From: RYN-111 sp963760125
Lineage (GTDB): Bacteria > Actinomycetota > Actinomycetes > Mycobacteriales > SCTD01
NCBI GenBank assembly: GCA_963760125.1
Contig: CAVXBV010000009.1
Location: 62,001-126,000 of the forward strand
Direction of reading: 5' to 3'
DNA: 64,000 bases
This document shows positions 35,490 through 44,473 of this stretch, piece by piece. Below the pieces are notes generated by a model that had not been told where the DNA came from, ran no database searches, and worked only from the letters and a program-made list of their open reading frames with translations. A program made the position numbers and the translations under genes. Numbering within the stretch: position 1 is the stretch's first letter; each line of letters opens with the position of its first letter.

Positions 35490-37186
35490 GGGGCGAACTC
35501 CTCGAGGTCGCGGGTGACGACCGAGCGGTAGGCCGGCTCCGCGAGCAGGTCCGCGTGCCGACCCTCCAGGGCGACCGTGCCGTTCTCCACGAGCGCCACG
35601 TGGTCGGCGCGCTCGAGCACCCACGGGGACGTCGTGAGCACGACGGTGGTACGACCTGCGCGCGCGGCGCCCAGTCGGTGCGCGATCCGGGCCTCGGTGT
35701 GGGCGTCCACGGCGCTCGTGGGCTCGACGAGCACGAGTACCGCCGTACGGGTGAGCAGCGCGCGGGCCAGCAGCAGGCGCTGGCGCTGGCCACCGGAGAG
35801 CTCGCGGGCGCGCTCCTCAAGCTCGCCCTCCAGCCCGCCGTCGATGCTGTCCAGGACGTCGGTCGCGCACGCGGCGGTCAGGGCATCCTGCACGTCCTCC
35901 TCGCTGCGGTCGCCGGACGGGTCCAGCTCGCGCCGCAGCGGTCCGCGCAGCAGCACGTCGCCCGGTCGGCAGACCAGGACGGTCGCGCGGACATCGGCCA
36001 GCGACAGCGCCCGCAGAGGCACGCCGCCGAGGGTGGCGTCGCTGTCGACGTACGCCCCGAGCCGGGCGACGAGGTCTTCTGCGCCCTCGCGGCAGACCAC
36101 CGCGGTCAGGCGGCCGTGCCGCAGGACCAGTCCGGAGACGGGGTCGTGCAGGTCCCCGATCACCACGGGGAGAGGCGTCACAGGCTCGACACGCGTGGGT
36201 CCAAGACGCAGGAGCGCGAGCACCCGCCCTGCGGCCACGGTGCCCGCGGTCATACAGTCGACCAGCTCGGTGCCGGTACGCAGCGGGAGCACCAGGAAAG
36301 CGGCGTAGCCGTAGAAGGCCAGCAGCTGACCCGGCGTGATCTCCCCCCGCACGGCCAGCCGCGCCCCCACCACGGTGAGGGCGACGACGAAGACGGCTGG
36401 GAGCAGCAGCTGCAGGGCGTCGAGGGTGGCCTCCAGTCGCGCGGTCTCGACCCCGGCGGCGCGCACCCGCTGGCTGGCGGCGCGGTACCTCGCGGCCAGC
36501 TCGGGCTCACCGCCGATGCCGCGTAACACCCGCAGGCCGCTGACCGTGTCGGCGGCGAGCGTGGAGGCCTCGGACAGCGCTGCGCGCTGGGCGGCCTGCC
36601 GCCGCTGCAGCGGCCGGAGCAGCGGACCGAGGCCGAGCACGAGCACCGGCATGCCGATGAGGACGAGCAGTCCCAGCCGGACGCTGGTCGAGAGCAGGAT
36701 CGCCGCGACGAGGACGAACGACACGAGTGCGCCGGTCCCGCGCGCCGTGATGTCGAAGCACCGACCGACCATCGGGGCGTCGGTGGCACTGACGTTGGCG
36801 GCCTCGCCGGCGGGAACCCGCGCGGGCAGGCTGCCGCCGAGCCCCACCACGTGGCGCAGGACGATCTGCTGCGTCCGGAAGGTGGCGGTGACCCAGTTGG
36901 CGACGGCGAAGCGGTGGCGCATGAGTCCGGCCAGGGCGGTCGTGACGCCGAGCCCGAGGAGCACCAAGGCCCAGAGCACGAGCGCTGAGCGGTCGCCGGC
37001 GCGCACGCCCTTGTCGAGAGCGGCGCCGAGCGCACCCGGGCTCAGTGCCTGGGCGCCCATCCAGAGCACGCCCCAGAACGCGCCCCCGGCGATCGTCCGT
37101 CGCTGCCCCTTGGCGATCCACAGCAGGTAGCGGACCGGTCCGCGAAGGTCGGGGGAACCCGGTTCGGGGAGGGGGAAACGGCGCAC
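35486..37186 (-). CDS. ABC exporter half-transporter A, lacking Walker A
   Basis: 566 residues with the same layout. The NBD has a perfect signature (LSGGQRQRLLLARALL), but the P-loop is replaced by VVCREGAEDLVARLG with no GxxGxGK(S/T). Walker B reads VLVLVEPTSAVD with Val in place of the metal Asp, and the H-loop His is absent (VVLTTSPWVL). It cannot bind ATP in the normal way; its role is to donate LSGGQ to the partner. The GTG start follows TAGCGT by 6 nt. Confidence 0.9.
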   Translation of the reverse strand: MRRFPLPEPGSPDLRGPVRYLLWIAKGQRRTIAGGAFWGVLWMGAQALSPGALGAALDKGVRAGDRSALVLWALVLLGLGVTTALAGLMRHRFAVANWVTATFRTQQIVLRHVVGLGGSLPARVPAGEAANVSATDAPMVGRCFDITARGTGALVSFVLVAAILLSTSVRLGLLVLIGMPVLVLGLGPLLRPLQRRQAAQRAALSEASTLAADTVSGLRVLRGIGGEPELAARYRAASQRVRAAGVETARLEATLDALQLLLPAVFVVALTVVGARLAVRGEITPGQLLAFYGYAAFLVLPLRTGTELVDCMTAGTVAAGRVLALLRLGPTRVEPVTPLPVVIGDLHDPVSGLVLRHGRLTAVVCREGAEDLVARLGAYVDSDATLGGVPLRALSLADVRATVLVCRPGDVLLRGPLRRELDPSGDRSEEDVQDALTAACATDVLDSIDGGLEGELEERARELSGGQRQRLLLARALLTRTAVLVLVEPTSAVDAHTEARIAHRLGAARAGRTTVVLTTSPWVLERADHVALVENGTVALEGRHADLLAEPAYRSVVTRDLEEFAP

Positions 37187-37192
37187 CCACCC

Positions 37193-37198
37193 ACGCTA
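37193..37198 (-). promoter_or_regulatory. -10 element TAGCGT, leaderless ABC operon
   Basis: TAGCGT on the minus strand ends 6 nt before GTG37186; the promoter is back-to-back with that of the zinc-ribbon gene. Confidence 0.45.
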
Positions 37199-37225
37199 GG
37201 ACGCCCGGCAACTGAGTTCCTGGGT

Positions 37226-37231
37226 CAGACT
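37226..37231 (+). promoter_or_regulatory. -10-like CAGACT, leaderless zinc-ribbon gene
   Basis: CAGACT ends 6 nt before ATG37238. Confidence 0.3.
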
Positions 37232-37237
37232 GCAGGT

Positions 37238-37423
37238 ATGACCGACACCGCTCCTGCACCGAGCGGGCCGGCGACCTGCTCCCACTGCGGTACGAGCGTG
37301 GACGACCGGCCGGCCACGTGGTCGTTAGACGTCACCGCCCGGGGCGCGCGGTGGATCTGCGAGCGGTGCACGCGCGAGAACCTGCGGTCCATCGAGGGCA
37401 AGCTCGACGAGAGCTGGTGGTGA
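37238..37423 (+). CDS. Small zinc-ribbon protein
   Basis: 61 residues with two CxxC pairs (CSHCG at 14-18 and CERC near residue 43), consistent with one bound zinc. The C-terminus is acidic and ends in WW. It converges on the ABC1 kinase gene with a 9-bp gap. Function unknown. Confidence 0.7.
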   Translation: MTDTAPAPSGPATCSHCGTSVDDRPATWSLDVTARGARWICERCTRENLRSIEGKLDESWW

Positions 37424-37432
37424 CCCGCTGAC

Positions 37433-38743
37433 CTACGCCCGGAAGCCGGGCTGCCAGGTCTCCATCAGCTCGCGGTAGGGCGCCTCGCCGCCGAGCTGGC
37501 AGAGCACCCCGATGGTCCCGAGCGTGACCCGGTGGATCAGCAGGTAGGACGGCGGAAGGTTCAGCTGGCGACCGAGCTGGTTGGCGGGGGAGCGGGGGTC
37601 GCCGACCCGCATCGCCTCGGCCCGCAGCCACGGGCGCGTGAAGCGGAACGTCGGCTCGGCGATGGGGGCCAGCATGGGGCGCAGGTAGTCGAGGACCTCG
37701 TGCGCGTCGACGGTGATGGACGGCTTGACGAACCCCTCGTCGCGCAGCGCCTGCAGCACGTCCTCGGCGCGGCCCTCGAGGGCCAGTCGGGACAGTCGGC
37801 CGATCGGCTCGGGCGCGCCGTCCGGCAGGCGGTCCACCGCGCCGAAGTCGATCACCCCGAGCCGGCCGTCGGGCAGCAGCCGGAAGTTGCCCGGGTGCGG
37901 GTCGGCGTGCAGCAGACCGGCGAGCACCGGTCCGGAGAACAGGAACTGCGCGAGCAACCGGGCGGCCCGGTCCCGCTGCTCCTGGCTCCCCTCCCGGATG
38001 ATCGCCGAGAGGGGGACCCCGTCCATCCACTCGGTGACGAGCACCCGGTCGGCACCGGCGATCACGTGGGGGATCCGGATGTCCGGGTCACCGTCGTACG
38101 CCTGGGCGAACTGCTCCTGGCTGCGGGCCTCGAGGGCGTAGTCGAGCTCCTCGGCCACGCGCGAGCGGAGCTCGGCGAGAAGGGGCTTGATGTCAAGTCC
38201 AGGCGTGAAGGCGGAGAAGACCCGGGCGAGCCGGGAGAGCTGCTTGAGATCGCCGAGCAGGGCGTCGCCGGCGCCGGGGTACTGGATCTTGACGGCGACC
38301 TCGCGGCCGTCGTGCCACGTCGCGCGGTGGACCTGCCCGATGCTGGCGGCCGCGGCGGGCTTGTCGTCGAAGTCCTGGAACTGCGACCGCCAGTCCACGC
38401 CGAGCTGCTCGGCGAGGACGGTGTGGACGGTGGCCGCCGGCAGCGGAGGGGCAGCCTCCTGCAGCTTGGTGAGGGCCGCGCGGTACGGCGCCGCCACCTC
38501 TTCCGGCATGGCGGCCTCGAAGACGCTCAGCGCCTGGCCGAACTTCATCGCTCCGCCCTTGAGCTGACCGAGCACCTGGAACAGCTGCTCCGCGGTCCGG
38601 GCCTGCAGCTCGGCGGCGACGAGCTCCGCCGGCCGGCCGCCGATCCGCTTGCCCAGCCCGACGGCGCCGCGACCGGCCACCCCGAGGGGGAGCGCAGCCA
38701 GCTTGGCGCCGCGCGTCACGGCGTGGCGGGGGATGTCGTTCAC
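37433..38743 (-). CDS. ABC1/AarF-UbiB-like atypical kinase
   Basis: 436 residues. Family hallmarks: KFGQ at 67-70 (KxGQ, which covers the active site), the Ala-rich loop AAASIGQVHRA, the VAVKIQYPG lysine, the EELDYALEA segment and the HADPHPGNF catalytic region with VIDFGAV. Members bind ATP/ADP and act in lipid or quinone metabolism. GTG38743 is preferred (VNDIPRHAVTR, the family's usual start); GTG38773 gives ten more residues. It follows the ThiF-like gene in the same direction. Confidence 0.88.
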   Translation of the reverse strand: MNDIPRHAVTRGAKLAALPLGVAGRGAVGLGKRIGGRPAELVAAELQARTAEQLFQVLGQLKGGAMKFGQALSVFEAAMPEEVAAPYRAALTKLQEAAPPLPAATVHTVLAEQLGVDWRSQFQDFDDKPAAAASIGQVHRATWHDGREVAVKIQYPGAGDALLGDLKQLSRLARVFSAFTPGLDIKPLLAELRSRVAEELDYALEARSQEQFAQAYDGDPDIRIPHVIAGADRVLVTEWMDGVPLSAIIREGSQEQRDRAARLLAQFLFSGPVLAGLLHADPHPGNFRLLPDGRLGVIDFGAVDRLPDGAPEPIGRLSRLALEGRAEDVLQALRDEGFVKPSITVDAHEVLDYLRPMLAPIAEPTFRFTRPWLRAEAMRVGDPRSPANQLGRQLNLPPSYLLIHRVTLGTIGVLCQLGGEAPYRELMETWQPGFRA

Positions 38744-38786
38744 CGCGTCATCATCGCTGCCGCCCGGCTGCACCGCAGGTCGGGGC

Positions 38787-39776
38787 TCAGGCGGCGCCGC
38801 GGGACCTCTCGACGACCGCGTCCCACTGGCAGGGGCAACCGGGGTGACGCGGCCACGAGCGGCGGCGCCACGCCCACCCGGGCAGGGTCAGCTCGAGGGT
38901 CCCGTCGACCGTCGCCGGCTCTCCTCCCTCCAGGAGGGTGAGCACCTGCAGGGCGGCCTGGGCGGCCACGGCCATGGCCAGCACGCCGTCGCAGGCCGCC
39001 GTGGTCCGGCGCCGCTCCGCGCGCACCGCGCCCCAGCCGGGGTCCAGCGCCTGGTGGGTCAGCGCCTGGCAGGCCAGGCACGAGGTCCCGGGCAGCACGA
39101 GGGGCCCGACGATGCCGGTGCGCTCCTCGACGCGGGCGCTCAGGTGCGGTGTGCCGGTGCGGCGAAGCGCCTCGGCCACTCCCGGCTCGGGGTGCTCGGT
39201 GAGGACGACCAGGTCGGGGTGACGCGGCGATCGAGGGGTCGGCAGGCGCGAGGACACCGCCTCGCCGCGCCGTCGCCCGAGGTCGACGCTTGACAGCCCG
39301 CCCACGGCGGTGTCCGCCAGGCGGGTGAGGGCGTCGTCGTGGACCTCCAGGGCGCCGACGCCGGCGCTGGTCAGCAGGGCAGCCAGGGGGGCGCCGACCC
39401 GACCCGCGCCGTGCACCACCACCCGCGCGGACCGCCGGGCCAGCAGCGCCGTCGACGCCGCCCGGCCGTGCACGAGGGACAGGGAAGCCAGGTCCGGGCC
39501 GAGCCGCTCGCGCTCGTCGCGCTCGAGCCCGGGGGCAGCGAGGTCATCGGCGTCCAGGACCAGACCGGCCCGCTCGAGCGCGTCGAGCACCGGGCCACCC
39601 GCGGGCGCGTCCTGCAGCACCTGCTCCCGGGTCCGGGTCCCGTCCAGCAGGGCCAGCAGCGGGCCGGCGCCGTCCAGGACGACCGCGTCCTGGGGGGTGC
39701 AGCCCACCTGAGCGGAGCCGTCGGCCCGCCACAGCAGCGGGAGGGCGGGGGACAGGACGGGACGGGACGTGCTCAC
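38787..39776 (-). CDS. ThiF/E1-like adenylyltransferase-fold protein
   Basis: 329 residues. An N-terminal helical region is followed by a Rossmann-like nucleotide motif GAGRVG (123-128). GPLVLPGTSCLACQ and HPGCPCQW give two CxxC/CxC pairs, probably one zinc site as in ThiF/MoeB and TOMM cyclodehydratase partner proteins. The ATP-contacting Arg/Asp motifs of active E1 enzymes are not clear, so it may bind peptide and not adenylate. GTG39776 has GGAGG upstream. It sits between DUF5679 and ABC1 kinase on one strand. Role unknown. Confidence 0.7.
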   Translation of the reverse strand: MSTSRPVLSPALPLLWRADGSAQVGCTPQDAVVLDGAGPLLALLDGTRTREQVLQDAPAGGPVLDALERAGLVLDADDLAAPGLERDERERLGPDLASLSLVHGRAASTALLARRSARVVVHGAGRVGAPLAALLTSAGVGALEVHDDALTRLADTAVGGLSSVDLGRRRGEAVSSRLPTPRSPRHPDLVVLTEHPEPGVAEALRRTGTPHLSARVEERTGIVGPLVLPGTSCLACQALTHQALDPGWGAVRAERRRTTAACDGVLAMAVAAQAALQVLTLLEGGEPATVDGTLELTLPGWAWRRRSWPRHPGCPCQWDAVVERSRGAA

Positions 39777-39887
39777 GGGACCTCCAGCGACGGGCGGGTC
39801 CGCGCACCGTGGCACGCGCTGACGGCTCGCCGTACGCGCCGTCCACAGCCCGCCGGGTCGTCCACACGCCCCGGACACGACACCGAG

Positions 39888-39919
39888 AGGGCGGCCCTCC
39901 CCGTGGGGAGAGCCGCCCT
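39888..39919 (-). terminator. Terminator after DUF5679 gene
   Basis: AGGGCGGC/GCCGCCCT (8 bp), one mismatch, then CTCCCC/GGGGAG with a GT loop, 19 nt beyond the DUF5679 stop. Confidence 0.7.
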
Positions 39920-39937
39920 CTGGGACGTGCGGGTGGA

Positions 39938-40090
39938 TCAGGCCTTGCCGAGGATCCGGTTCATCTTGGTGCCGCACACGGGGCACAGGCCCTGGGCCAT
40001 GCGACGACCAGAGTCGCTGACCTTGACCTCGCCGTCGAAGTCCCGCTTCTCCTTGCACTTCACGCAGTAGCCGTTGTAGCTCTCCGCCAC
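39938..40090 (-). CDS. DUF5679 small zinc-ribbon protein
   Basis: 50 residues from GTG40090, preceded by GGAGG. Two Cys pairs (CVKC and CPVCG) bracket VKVSDSGRRMAQG, the pattern of the actinobacterial DUF5679 family, probably binding one zinc. A strong hairpin follows. It was too short for routine ORF calling but is well supported. Confidence 0.85.
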   Translation of the reverse strand: MAESYNGYCVKCKEKRDFDGEVKVSDSGRRMAQGLCPVCGTKMNRILGKA

Positions 40091-40174
40091 GGGGTCCTCC
40101 AGTTGTCAGACGGGGACGCGCCCCGGGGCCCGCACCGGTCGGTTGCGGGCGGGTGATGCACGAACCCTAGCCCG

Positions 40175-42664
40175 TCACGACGTGATCACACCGTCAGCGG
40201 GCTTCGGGCGTGGCGGAGCGGTGACCCAGGGAGGGGCGCGGCGGGGGCGTGGCACCGCCACCGCCGCGCCGTCGGCAGGCGGGGCAGCGGCCGGCGGGGC
40301 CTCCTCCGAGGCGAGCGGGTCCACGTCGTACAGGGGACCCGGGACGACCTCGCCGGTGCGCGTCACCGGGAGGGCGACGTCCGCCACCGGGGCGTCGACC
40401 GCGATCCGGAGGGCGAACACGAACACCGACCCCACGTTCAGCGTGGAGGTGCACGACAGCTCGCCACCCATGGCGTTCGCGAGCGAACGGGCGATGTACA
40501 ACCCGAGGCCCGTGCCACCGGTCGTCATGAGCATCGGGTCCTCGACGCGGTGGAACTTGTCGAAGACCTTCTCGAGCTGGTCGGCAGGGATCCCGCGGCC
40601 GCGGTCCTCGACCTCGACCAGTGCCCGGTCGCCGTCGACACGCACGCGCACGTCGACCGGCGTGCCCGGCGCGGAGTACTTCAAGGCGTTCCCGACCATG
40701 TTGGTCAGGACCTGGATCACGCGCACCGGGTCGCAGGCCACGAGGACAGCCGCCTCCGGGAGGTGCACCGTGACGCGGTCGTTCTGCTCGCCGAAGTCGC
40801 AAGACGCCCTGCGTACCAAGGCGGCCAGGTCGTCACGAGCCATGTCGACCTTCGCCGCGGTGCTTCCCTCGGTGGCGGAGATCCGGGAGGCCAGCAGGAG
40901 GTCCTCGACCAGGCGCGACAGGTGGGCGGCGCGGTCGCTGATCACCTCGAGGCACTCGTTGCGCTTCTGCTCGGTCATGCTGTGCCCGCGGCGGCGCAGC
41001 AGGTCGGCGTACCCCTTGATGGGCGTGACCGGGGTGCGCAGCTCGTGCGAGACAGTGGCGATGAAGTCGGCCTTCAGCCGTTCGACCTGCCGCTCGCGCG
41101 TCACGTCGTGGACGATCACGACGTCCCGGACGAGCAGGCCGTCCTCGTCGAAGACACCGGCGTGGGCGCAGCGCACGATCTTCTCGTCGCCGTCCTCGCG
41201 GACGACGGTGAGCTCGACCACGGCCTGCGGGTTCTCGACCGTGAGCAGCGAGCGGCCGGACAGGAACGCGTCCAGGGGGGTGCCGTCGGTGGCGCGGGTC
41301 GCGACGATCGCGCCGAGGGGCCGCCCCAGAGCCGCGTCCTCGGTGCGCCCGGTGAGCCGCGCGACGGCGGGGCTCCACAGCTGCACCTGCCCTGCGCCGT
41401 CCAGCACGAGGATGCCGTCGGAGCTCTGGTCCACCACGGCCTTGAGCTTGCTCGTCTCCTCCACCAGGCGCGCCAGGTGGGCGGCGCCGCGCAGGGCGAC
41501 CGCGAGGGCGCTGGCCAGCGGTGTGAGCAGGCTGAGCTCGCGGGTGTCGAGCGCGCGGTGCTTGTCGCGGGTCGCGAGGACGATGACGCCCAACCGTCGA
41601 CCGTCGGCCTCGAGCGGCGCGACGACAGCGCGACGCCACTCGGTCGGCAGCGCGTCGGGGGACACGACGGCGCCCTCGGACCCGGTACGTCGCAGCAGGT
41701 CGCGCTCGGTCGGGTACGCCGCACGCCGCAACGCCCCGTGCTCACGGTCGTCGACCAGGCTGGTCGGCTGGGCGCTCCCCGGGAGGGCCGCCTCGTCGAG
41801 GACGGCGATCGCGAGGTCGGCCCCGAAGGCCTGGCGCGTGAGGTCGAGGAAGGCGTCGAGCACCTCGTCGGCGTCGAGCCGGCCGGCCAGCACCTGCGAC
41901 AGGGCGAGCAGGCGGCTGGAGCGCTCGCGCTCCTCCGACTCCTGCGCCGCGGCCTTGAACGCGAAGGTCAGCGCGGCGGCCGGCATCAGCGCGAAGGGAA
42001 GCAGCGCCGGGGCCGCGCCGGCCAGCGTGACCGCCGTACCGCCCAGGGCGACCGTGCCGATGGCCATGACCGTCGACAGGCGAAGCCCGTCGCGCACGAC
42101 GGTCCCCGGGTCGTCGTCGGCGACGACCGCGAGCACCCGCGAGAGCGCGACGAGGTTGACCAGCGTCAGACCGAGCATGCCGGCGGTCAGGCCGATCAGC
42201 GTGCGGACCGAGAGCCCGTCACCGGGCACGGCCACCAGGTGGGTGGTGAGGACGAGCACCGCGACGGCGCCGGCCAGGTTGCCACCATTGAAGACGACCT
42301 TGACCGCATCGCGGCGGCGGACCAGCGAGCACAGGACCGTGGCCACCACGGGAACGACGAGCGCCCACGGACCGGACAGCACGAGCACGTCGACGACGCA
42401 CGCCGCTTCGAAGAGGGTCAGCTCCTCGGTCTCCTCGCCGTGCCGGACGCGGACGGCGACCCAGTCGCCGGCGAAGGTGAGGACCAGGCACAGGCCCACG
42501 AGTGCCCACCCGTGCGCCCAGCCCAGACCGGGGTACGCCGCCAGCGGCGCCACCGCCTGGCTGTCGTGCACGACGAGCAGCGCGAGGCCCTGCGCCATCA
42601 GCCCGAGCGCAGCGACGACCGCCACGAGCCGGCCCAGCCTGCCTGCCACGCGGACTCCCGTCAT
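40175..42664 (-). CDS. Membrane sensor histidine kinase with GAF and PAS
   Basis: 829 residues. About 7-8 membrane helices in the first 250 residues (MASE-like), GAF at about 260-400, PAS at about 405-520 (VDQSSDGILVLDGAGQVQLW), HisKA with H540 in VSHELRTPVTP, HATPase (NMVGNALKYSAP, DRGRGIP, GGTGLGLYIA) and a Pro/Ala-rich tail. No response regulator is adjacent. The start codon is directly preceded by a 16-bp hairpin that hides the GAGGGGG ribosome-binding site. It lies downstream of the subtilase gene on the same strand. Confidence 0.9.
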   Translation of the reverse strand: MTGVRVAGRLGRLVAVVAALGLMAQGLALLVVHDSQAVAPLAAYPGLGWAHGWALVGLCLVLTFAGDWVAVRVRHGEETEELTLFEAACVVDVLVLSGPWALVVPVVATVLCSLVRRRDAVKVVFNGGNLAGAVAVLVLTTHLVAVPGDGLSVRTLIGLTAGMLGLTLVNLVALSRVLAVVADDDPGTVVRDGLRLSTVMAIGTVALGGTAVTLAGAAPALLPFALMPAAALTFAFKAAAQESEERERSSRLLALSQVLAGRLDADEVLDAFLDLTRQAFGADLAIAVLDEAALPGSAQPTSLVDDREHGALRRAAYPTERDLLRRTGSEGAVVSPDALPTEWRRAVVAPLEADGRRLGVIVLATRDKHRALDTRELSLLTPLASALAVALRGAAHLARLVEETSKLKAVVDQSSDGILVLDGAGQVQLWSPAVARLTGRTEDAALGRPLGAIVATRATDGTPLDAFLSGRSLLTVENPQAVVELTVVREDGDEKIVRCAHAGVFDEDGLLVRDVVIVHDVTRERQVERLKADFIATVSHELRTPVTPIKGYADLLRRRGHSMTEQKRNECLEVISDRAAHLSRLVEDLLLASRISATEGSTAAKVDMARDDLAALVRRASCDFGEQNDRVTVHLPEAAVLVACDPVRVIQVLTNMVGNALKYSAPGTPVDVRVRVDGDRALVEVEDRGRGIPADQLEKVFDKFHRVEDPMLMTTGGTGLGLYIARSLANAMGGELSCTSTLNVGSVFVFALRIAVDAPVADVALPVTRTGEVVPGPLYDVDPLASEEAPPAAAPPADGAAVAVPRPRRAPPWVTAPPRPKPADGVITS

Positions 42665-42703
42665 GCCGATGTCCCCCTCGTGGGGTACGAGGAGGACATC
42701 GGC
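42665..42703 (-). promoter_or_regulatory. Hairpin abutting kinase start codon
   Basis: A 10-bp stem GCCGATGTCC/GGACATCGGC, one mismatch, then a 6-bp stem CCTCGT/ACGAGG with a 5-nt loop. On the minus strand it ends at the base before ATG42664. The purine-rich GAGGGGGA lies in its 3' arm, so folding would block initiation. It could alternatively be a terminator for the subtilase gene, but it lacks a U-tract. Confidence 0.6.
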
Positions 42704-42757
42704 AGTTCTGGCTCTCTCTGCAGTCTTTTCGGGACGTTCGGGTGTCTGGTCAGGGGA

Positions 42758-44473
42758 TCAGCCCCAGTCGCCGACGCTCCACTGACGGGCGCTCCACTGC
42801 CGCGCGCTCCACTGCCGGGCCGACCAGTCGTCGGCGGTCCAGCTGCTCTCGCTCCACTGACGGGCGCTCCACTGACGGGCCGACCACTGACGGGCGCTCC
42901 ACTGCCGCGCGCTCCAGTCGCTGTCGGCCCACTGGCGCGCGGCCCACTGCCGAGCGGCCCACTGGCGGGCCACCCAGACGTCGTCACCGTCGGCCCACTG
43001 GCGAGCGCTCCACTGACGGGCGGCCCACTGACGGGCGGCCGGGTCGAGGTCGGCCCACTGCCGGGCGGCCCACTGGCGGGCCTCCGGGGACAGCTGCGCC
43101 CAGGCGTTGGCCGCGGCGTCGACGTCACCGTCGAGGATGGCCTGCAGGAACGCCGCCCACGCGTTGGCCGCGCCGGGGATCGCCTGGCCGGCCGTCGCCC
43201 GGTCCTTGCGGGTCTTCTTGTCCTTCGGGGTGCGCGCGTCGAGCGCAGCGGCCAGGTCGAGGCCACCCGCACCGGTCGCGCGGTCCTTGCCCGTGACGTC
43301 GTACGCCGTCGTGGTCGCGAGCGCCTTGATCTGGTCGGGAGACAGGCCAGGACGGTCCTCGAGCAGGACGGCGGCGGCACCGGCCACCACCGCTGTCGAG
43401 AACGAGGTGCCACTGCCCTTGAGGTACGCCGTCCCCACCCGAGCGTCCGGGTTGGCCGTCCAGACAGCCGAGCCGGGCGCGCTGGTGCTGACGACGTGCG
43501 CGCCGGCGGCGACGAGGTCGGGCTTGCTGACGCCCTGCGGCGCCGGGCCCTGGCTGGACCACGCGGCGACGGTGTCGTCCTTGCGCCCGGCGGTGCCGTT
43601 CTCGTCGAGGCCACCGACGGTGAGCAGGACCGGGTCGACGCCCGGGCTGGTGATCGTGGCCTTGCCGTCTGCGCCGTCGTTGCCCGCGGGGACGACGACC
43701 GTGACGCCGCGCCGCCAGAGGGCTTCGAGGGCCTGGGTCAGCGGGTCGAGCTGGTACGGCAGGGGGCTGCCCGAGCTGAGGGAGAGGTTGACGACGTCGA
43801 CCTCGGGGTGCTGCGCGACGGCCTGCAGCCCCTTGAGGACCAGCGTGAGGCTGGAGCTGCCCGTGCTGCCCGCCACGCGGACGTCGAGGACGTTCGCGCC
43901 GGGGGCGACACCGGCGTACGCGCCGTTCGAGCTCGCGCCGCTCCCCGCGACCAGGCCGGCGACGAACGTGCCGTGCCCGTAGGCGTCGCCGGCGCCCTCG
44001 CCGGTCACGTCCACGTGGCTCAGCCGCCCGGCCAGGTCAGGGACGTCGGCGACGCCGGTGTCCACGACGGCGACCGTCGTCCCGGCGCCCTCCCCGGCCG
44101 GGGAGCCGAGGCCGAGGGTGGTGCGGACGGAGGTGACGGGGCCGTTGTCCTGGGCGTCCTTCTTGCCGGAGACGCCGACGGGATGGTCGTCGACGACCGT
44201 CCAGCTGCTGCCGAGGCGGGTGTTCTCGGGCAACCGGGCGCTGACGCCTCCGATCAGGGGCAGCCGGTCCAGGACCTGGCCGCCGGCGCTGCGCACGGCG
44301 GCGGCGACATCGCCGGTGCCGGTGACGACGACCGTGCGCCAGGAGGTACCGCCGGTGGCTGCGGTCTGACCCGGCAGGGCGGTGAGGGCTGTCGAGCAGG
44401 CCAGGGCCAGGGCCACGAGGGCCCCGGCGCGTGGCCGCGTCGCGGCGGTGGCGCTCGTTCGGGTGGTGTCCAT
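42758..44473 (-). CDS. Secreted S8 subtilisin-like protease with ARQW repeats
   Basis: 571 residues. Signal peptide (ATRPRAGALVALALACSTAL), short propeptide-like region, then the S8 catalytic triad D138 (VAVVDTGV), H167 (YGHGTFVAG) and S357 (GTSFSTAVVAG), with oxyanion Asn in PAGNDGADG. After the catalytic domain comes a Lys/Arg-rich linker (PKDKKTRKDR) and a tail of 15 ARQW units spaced mostly by one Ala or Ser. The repeats end at the C-terminus (SVGDWG), with no membrane helix or sorting signal. ATG44473 starts the signal peptide. Confidence 0.9.
   Translation of the reverse strand: MDTTRTSATAATRPRAGALVALALACSTALTALPGQTAATGGTSWRTVVVTGTGDVAAAVRSAGGQVLDRLPLIGGVSARLPENTRLGSSWTVVDDHPVGVSGKKDAQDNGPVTSVRTTLGLGSPAGEGAGTTVAVVDTGVADVPDLAGRLSHVDVTGEGAGDAYGHGTFVAGLVAGSGASSNGAYAGVAPGANVLDVRVAGSTGSSSLTLVLKGLQAVAQHPEVDVVNLSLSSGSPLPYQLDPLTQALEALWRRGVTVVVPAGNDGADGKATITSPGVDPVLLTVGGLDENGTAGRKDDTVAAWSSQGPAPQGVSKPDLVAAGAHVVSTSAPGSAVWTANPDARVGTAYLKGSGTSFSTAVVAGAAAVLLEDRPGLSPDQIKALATTTAYDVTGKDRATGAGGLDLAAALDARTPKDKKTRKDRATAGQAIPGAANAWAAFLQAILDGDVDAAANAWAQLSPEARQWAARQWADLDPAARQWAARQWSARQWADGDDVWVARQWAARQWAARQWADSDWSARQWSARQWSARQWSARQWSESSWTADDWSARQWSARQWSARQWSVGDWG
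42779..43084 (-). repeat. Coding tandem repeats (15 x ARQW)
   Basis: Units of 15 bp encode (S/A)ARQW, in runs of 2, 3, 3, 4 and 3, broken by acidic Trp-containing spacers (ADLDPA, ADGDDVWV, ADSDW, SESSWTADDW). Codons vary between units, so the repeat is kept at protein level and is not merely a recent DNA slip. Confidence 0.9.
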
